Below, piece by piece: positions 53,201 to 56,200 of a DNA stretch of 64,000 nt. The position numbers and the translations under genes are program-made. The DNA comes from Nageia nagi (lineage: Eukaryota; Pinophyta), in contig JBITNC010000002.1 of the NCBI GenBank assembly GCA_050084985.1, positions 38,068,001 to 38,132,000 on the forward strand, in the 5' to 3' direction. The notes beneath the pieces are model-generated. The model had not been told where the DNA came from. It ran no database searches and saw nothing but the letters and a program-made list of their open reading frames with translations. Position 1 is the first letter of the stretch; each line of letters opens with the position of its first letter.

Positions 53201-56200
53201 TAATCAGGACTTAAAAATAATCGTGAGTAATGACTGTAAATAGAGATTATAAATTTGTTTGGGACAGATGTAGCCGAGTGGATTAATCCACCATTCACAG
53301 GTACAATCTATGTCATACACCCATAAAATTGATTGGATTCATTTCGTTGGGTTTGGTTAATCTTTTTGATATGATATATATAATCAATATAAAGAAAGAA
53401 AGTATATTAATGTCCTCGGGTGACCAAAAGCGATCAATGGGACTAGTGTGTACAATCATGATCCATACTCCAGTAAGGCCTCGAAAAGGGCCCAAACAAA
53501 TAGGAAGCATAAAGCAAGTAACATAAAACAAATGCGCCCTGTACAAAAGAGCTACAAACCTGAAAGGCAAGGAGAAGCAAAAATGGATAGAACAATTAGG
53601 GAAGCATCTTGGGTCTCTCCAAGAGAGAGCACGCGGGTACTCCCCCCTTTGAGGAGAGATCTTGGTAGTCTCTAAAGGACAAGTCAATGGAACTCCGGAT
53701 GGGGAGGAAGAAGGACAAGATGTGACGAGTCCTCAATTTAGTTTGACTGTCTTGGTGTCGTTTCCTAATATGATGTGTGCTTTGTGGAGAATCCTCGTTG
53801 TTGCCTGCGTACCATATCAGTAGAAGAAGCTTGGAAAAAGATGTGATGCAGTGGTCCCTTAGGTGTGAGTTAGAAGATGCTTCCGTAGAAGGAAGTCCTC
53901 TTTGAAATAAAGAGCTAAGCAACACTGATCAGGGTACCAAAGAAAGACAGAAAAATAGAATTGTTGTAAAATATTTATAAATATATATTCACCCAAAAGA
54001 CATAAATAGAATTTGTCTTTACTCTATTTGCATATACAAGAGATTTAGATGTATTTGTATAAATACAAATTCAAATGAAAAAGACTGTGAAGTCCTTCAA
54101 TATGTTAAGGATGAATATCTACCCAAACTATCTTAGTGAATGATTATATCATTCAGATAACTTTCAGGTTTCGCCAAAATCAAATGCCACTCATGTAGCA
54201 AAAGTATTCTTTTGCAGGTAATGATCTGATTGAATCCCAAAAAGATTCATCTTTAACACACATTTCTTTTCCTCTTACCATTTACCGTGTAGTAAGTTGA
54301 GTATACTATTCAATATCTTCAACAAATATAAGTTATAACTTAATCTTGATTAGTGGGGCCATTTGCTTTGAAAAATAATTAAGTTATTTCAATTTAAACA
54401 GTTGGCTTTATTTGGAGACATTTTATTAGATGGGAAGAAATTTGAAAAACAAGGGGAAAGTATGGGACATGTTCCAAATCCTATGAATACAATGGGCAAA
54501 GTGAAACTGAATATCAGATTGAATGAACCACTAAAAAGTTTGGGGGATTAAAAAGTGAATAAAGGGAGATTAGAAGAAGAATATAATAGTTTGTGGAAAA
54601 GGTGGAATCCATAAATCCATAACTAATTGTAATATTTCAATTGCTCTTGCCAGACATGATGAAAAAAGTGTTACAAATAGGATATGATCCCAAACACAAT
54701 AGTACTTTTGTATGATTTCTGATAGCTACAATTATAGCATTATCATCATGAGGAGGGGTAGATTGTGTGGAAGGAAGCAAAGACTGCTTATAGGAGCTAG
54801 ATGTTGAGGATATGCTGTAGGGGAAAGTGTGAAATTGTTAAAAGAGTTAAATGCATTTTATGAATATAAGATTATATTATTTGACGTATTAGTCAATTTG
54901 GTTTGCAGAGGTTTTGCTGCTCCATTGAATTATGCATATTATGGTATAATAATTATATGTAATAGATTTGATGAATTATTTGCAGCTAATTGTATTATTG
55001 CCTCTATTAGGAATCAACAGGCCTTATTGGAAATTGTACATCTAAAAGAGATTTTATCATTAAATATGTAGAAGCATGCCAAATGCCCGTGATAGAAGTA
55101 TTATCTCTTATTGAATATATTTGAGACGGTTGGATCTGAACTTAACTACGTGTCTGAATATTATTTAGACATAAGGGATCAAATATTTTTCCAACCAGTA
55201 TTGTACTTTCTGATCTTTATCTTAATGCCATTGATGATGACAAACATCAAATAAATAATAAGGAAACTTTACTTGGGTTTACGACAATTTAATTGAGAGT
55301 TTTATTTCATTTATTTCTTAGCCATTGAATAATAGTTTGCATTAGTGCAAATTGATGAAACCCTCATCCTCGAATGTCAGACAGGTAATCATCATACTTT
55401 GTGCATCTTGGTCACTCTTTTGAGAGGCCTTATCAGCTTGTCCCTTACTCTCCTTCACTCGCAAGTCAATCTACTCCTGAATCTTCCGTATCAAGGCTAT
55501 CCCACTTACCTCTTTATTTTTGTTCAGAACCTCTAGTTTCAACTTCAACTTTTTCTTTTCTGCAAAGTATCTTGTCTGTTTCTGCTCTTTGGCTTTTCTT
55601 TGAGATAACATTCTCAGCCATGAGCTCTCTTCTTTCTTCACCACCTGTGTCCCAACATATTACTATTGAATTGAGTATCCAAGTACTCTCAAGTGATCCA
55701 TTGTTTGCTGAAAGCCTCATTTCTATTCTGCTGCTTAGCACTTAGTACCCCAATACATACAATCTTCGTTGTCTAATGTCTACTAGTGAGTGTGCCACAG
55801 GGAATTTGAAGTATGTGAATCCGTATGATCTTTGAAATTTGTGACTCACTATGATGCTGAATGTTTATGTAACTTATCACCAGTAGTTTTGAGTCTTTGA
55901 CCACTGTATCCACCCTAGTTTGTCACGGTGCCTCCTCTGCCTAAATGAAGTTGCAAACTGCTCGCATTGTCTCTTTCACATAGTTGATGACCCTGGTCTA
56001 GAATTCAACAGTTTCTGTTTTTGTACCCTAGAGAAGATTTAGCCACTAGCAATGGCCGTTTGGCTTTCTGCTCATGCATCTTTGTCTATTTTCAACTATT
56101 TGATCAATCAGTGGCATCTTCTCATCAGCTTGCTTATGTTAATAGTCTTGTTTGCTTTTGTTTCATCATTCACACTATTGACCATAGCATCTAGTAGGTT

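Noticed and set aside
55401-55745. Ser/Leu-rich 114-codon frame as a possible gene
   Set aside because: No motif or family match, with an opposite-strand frame of similar length. Composition follows local CT-rich sequence.
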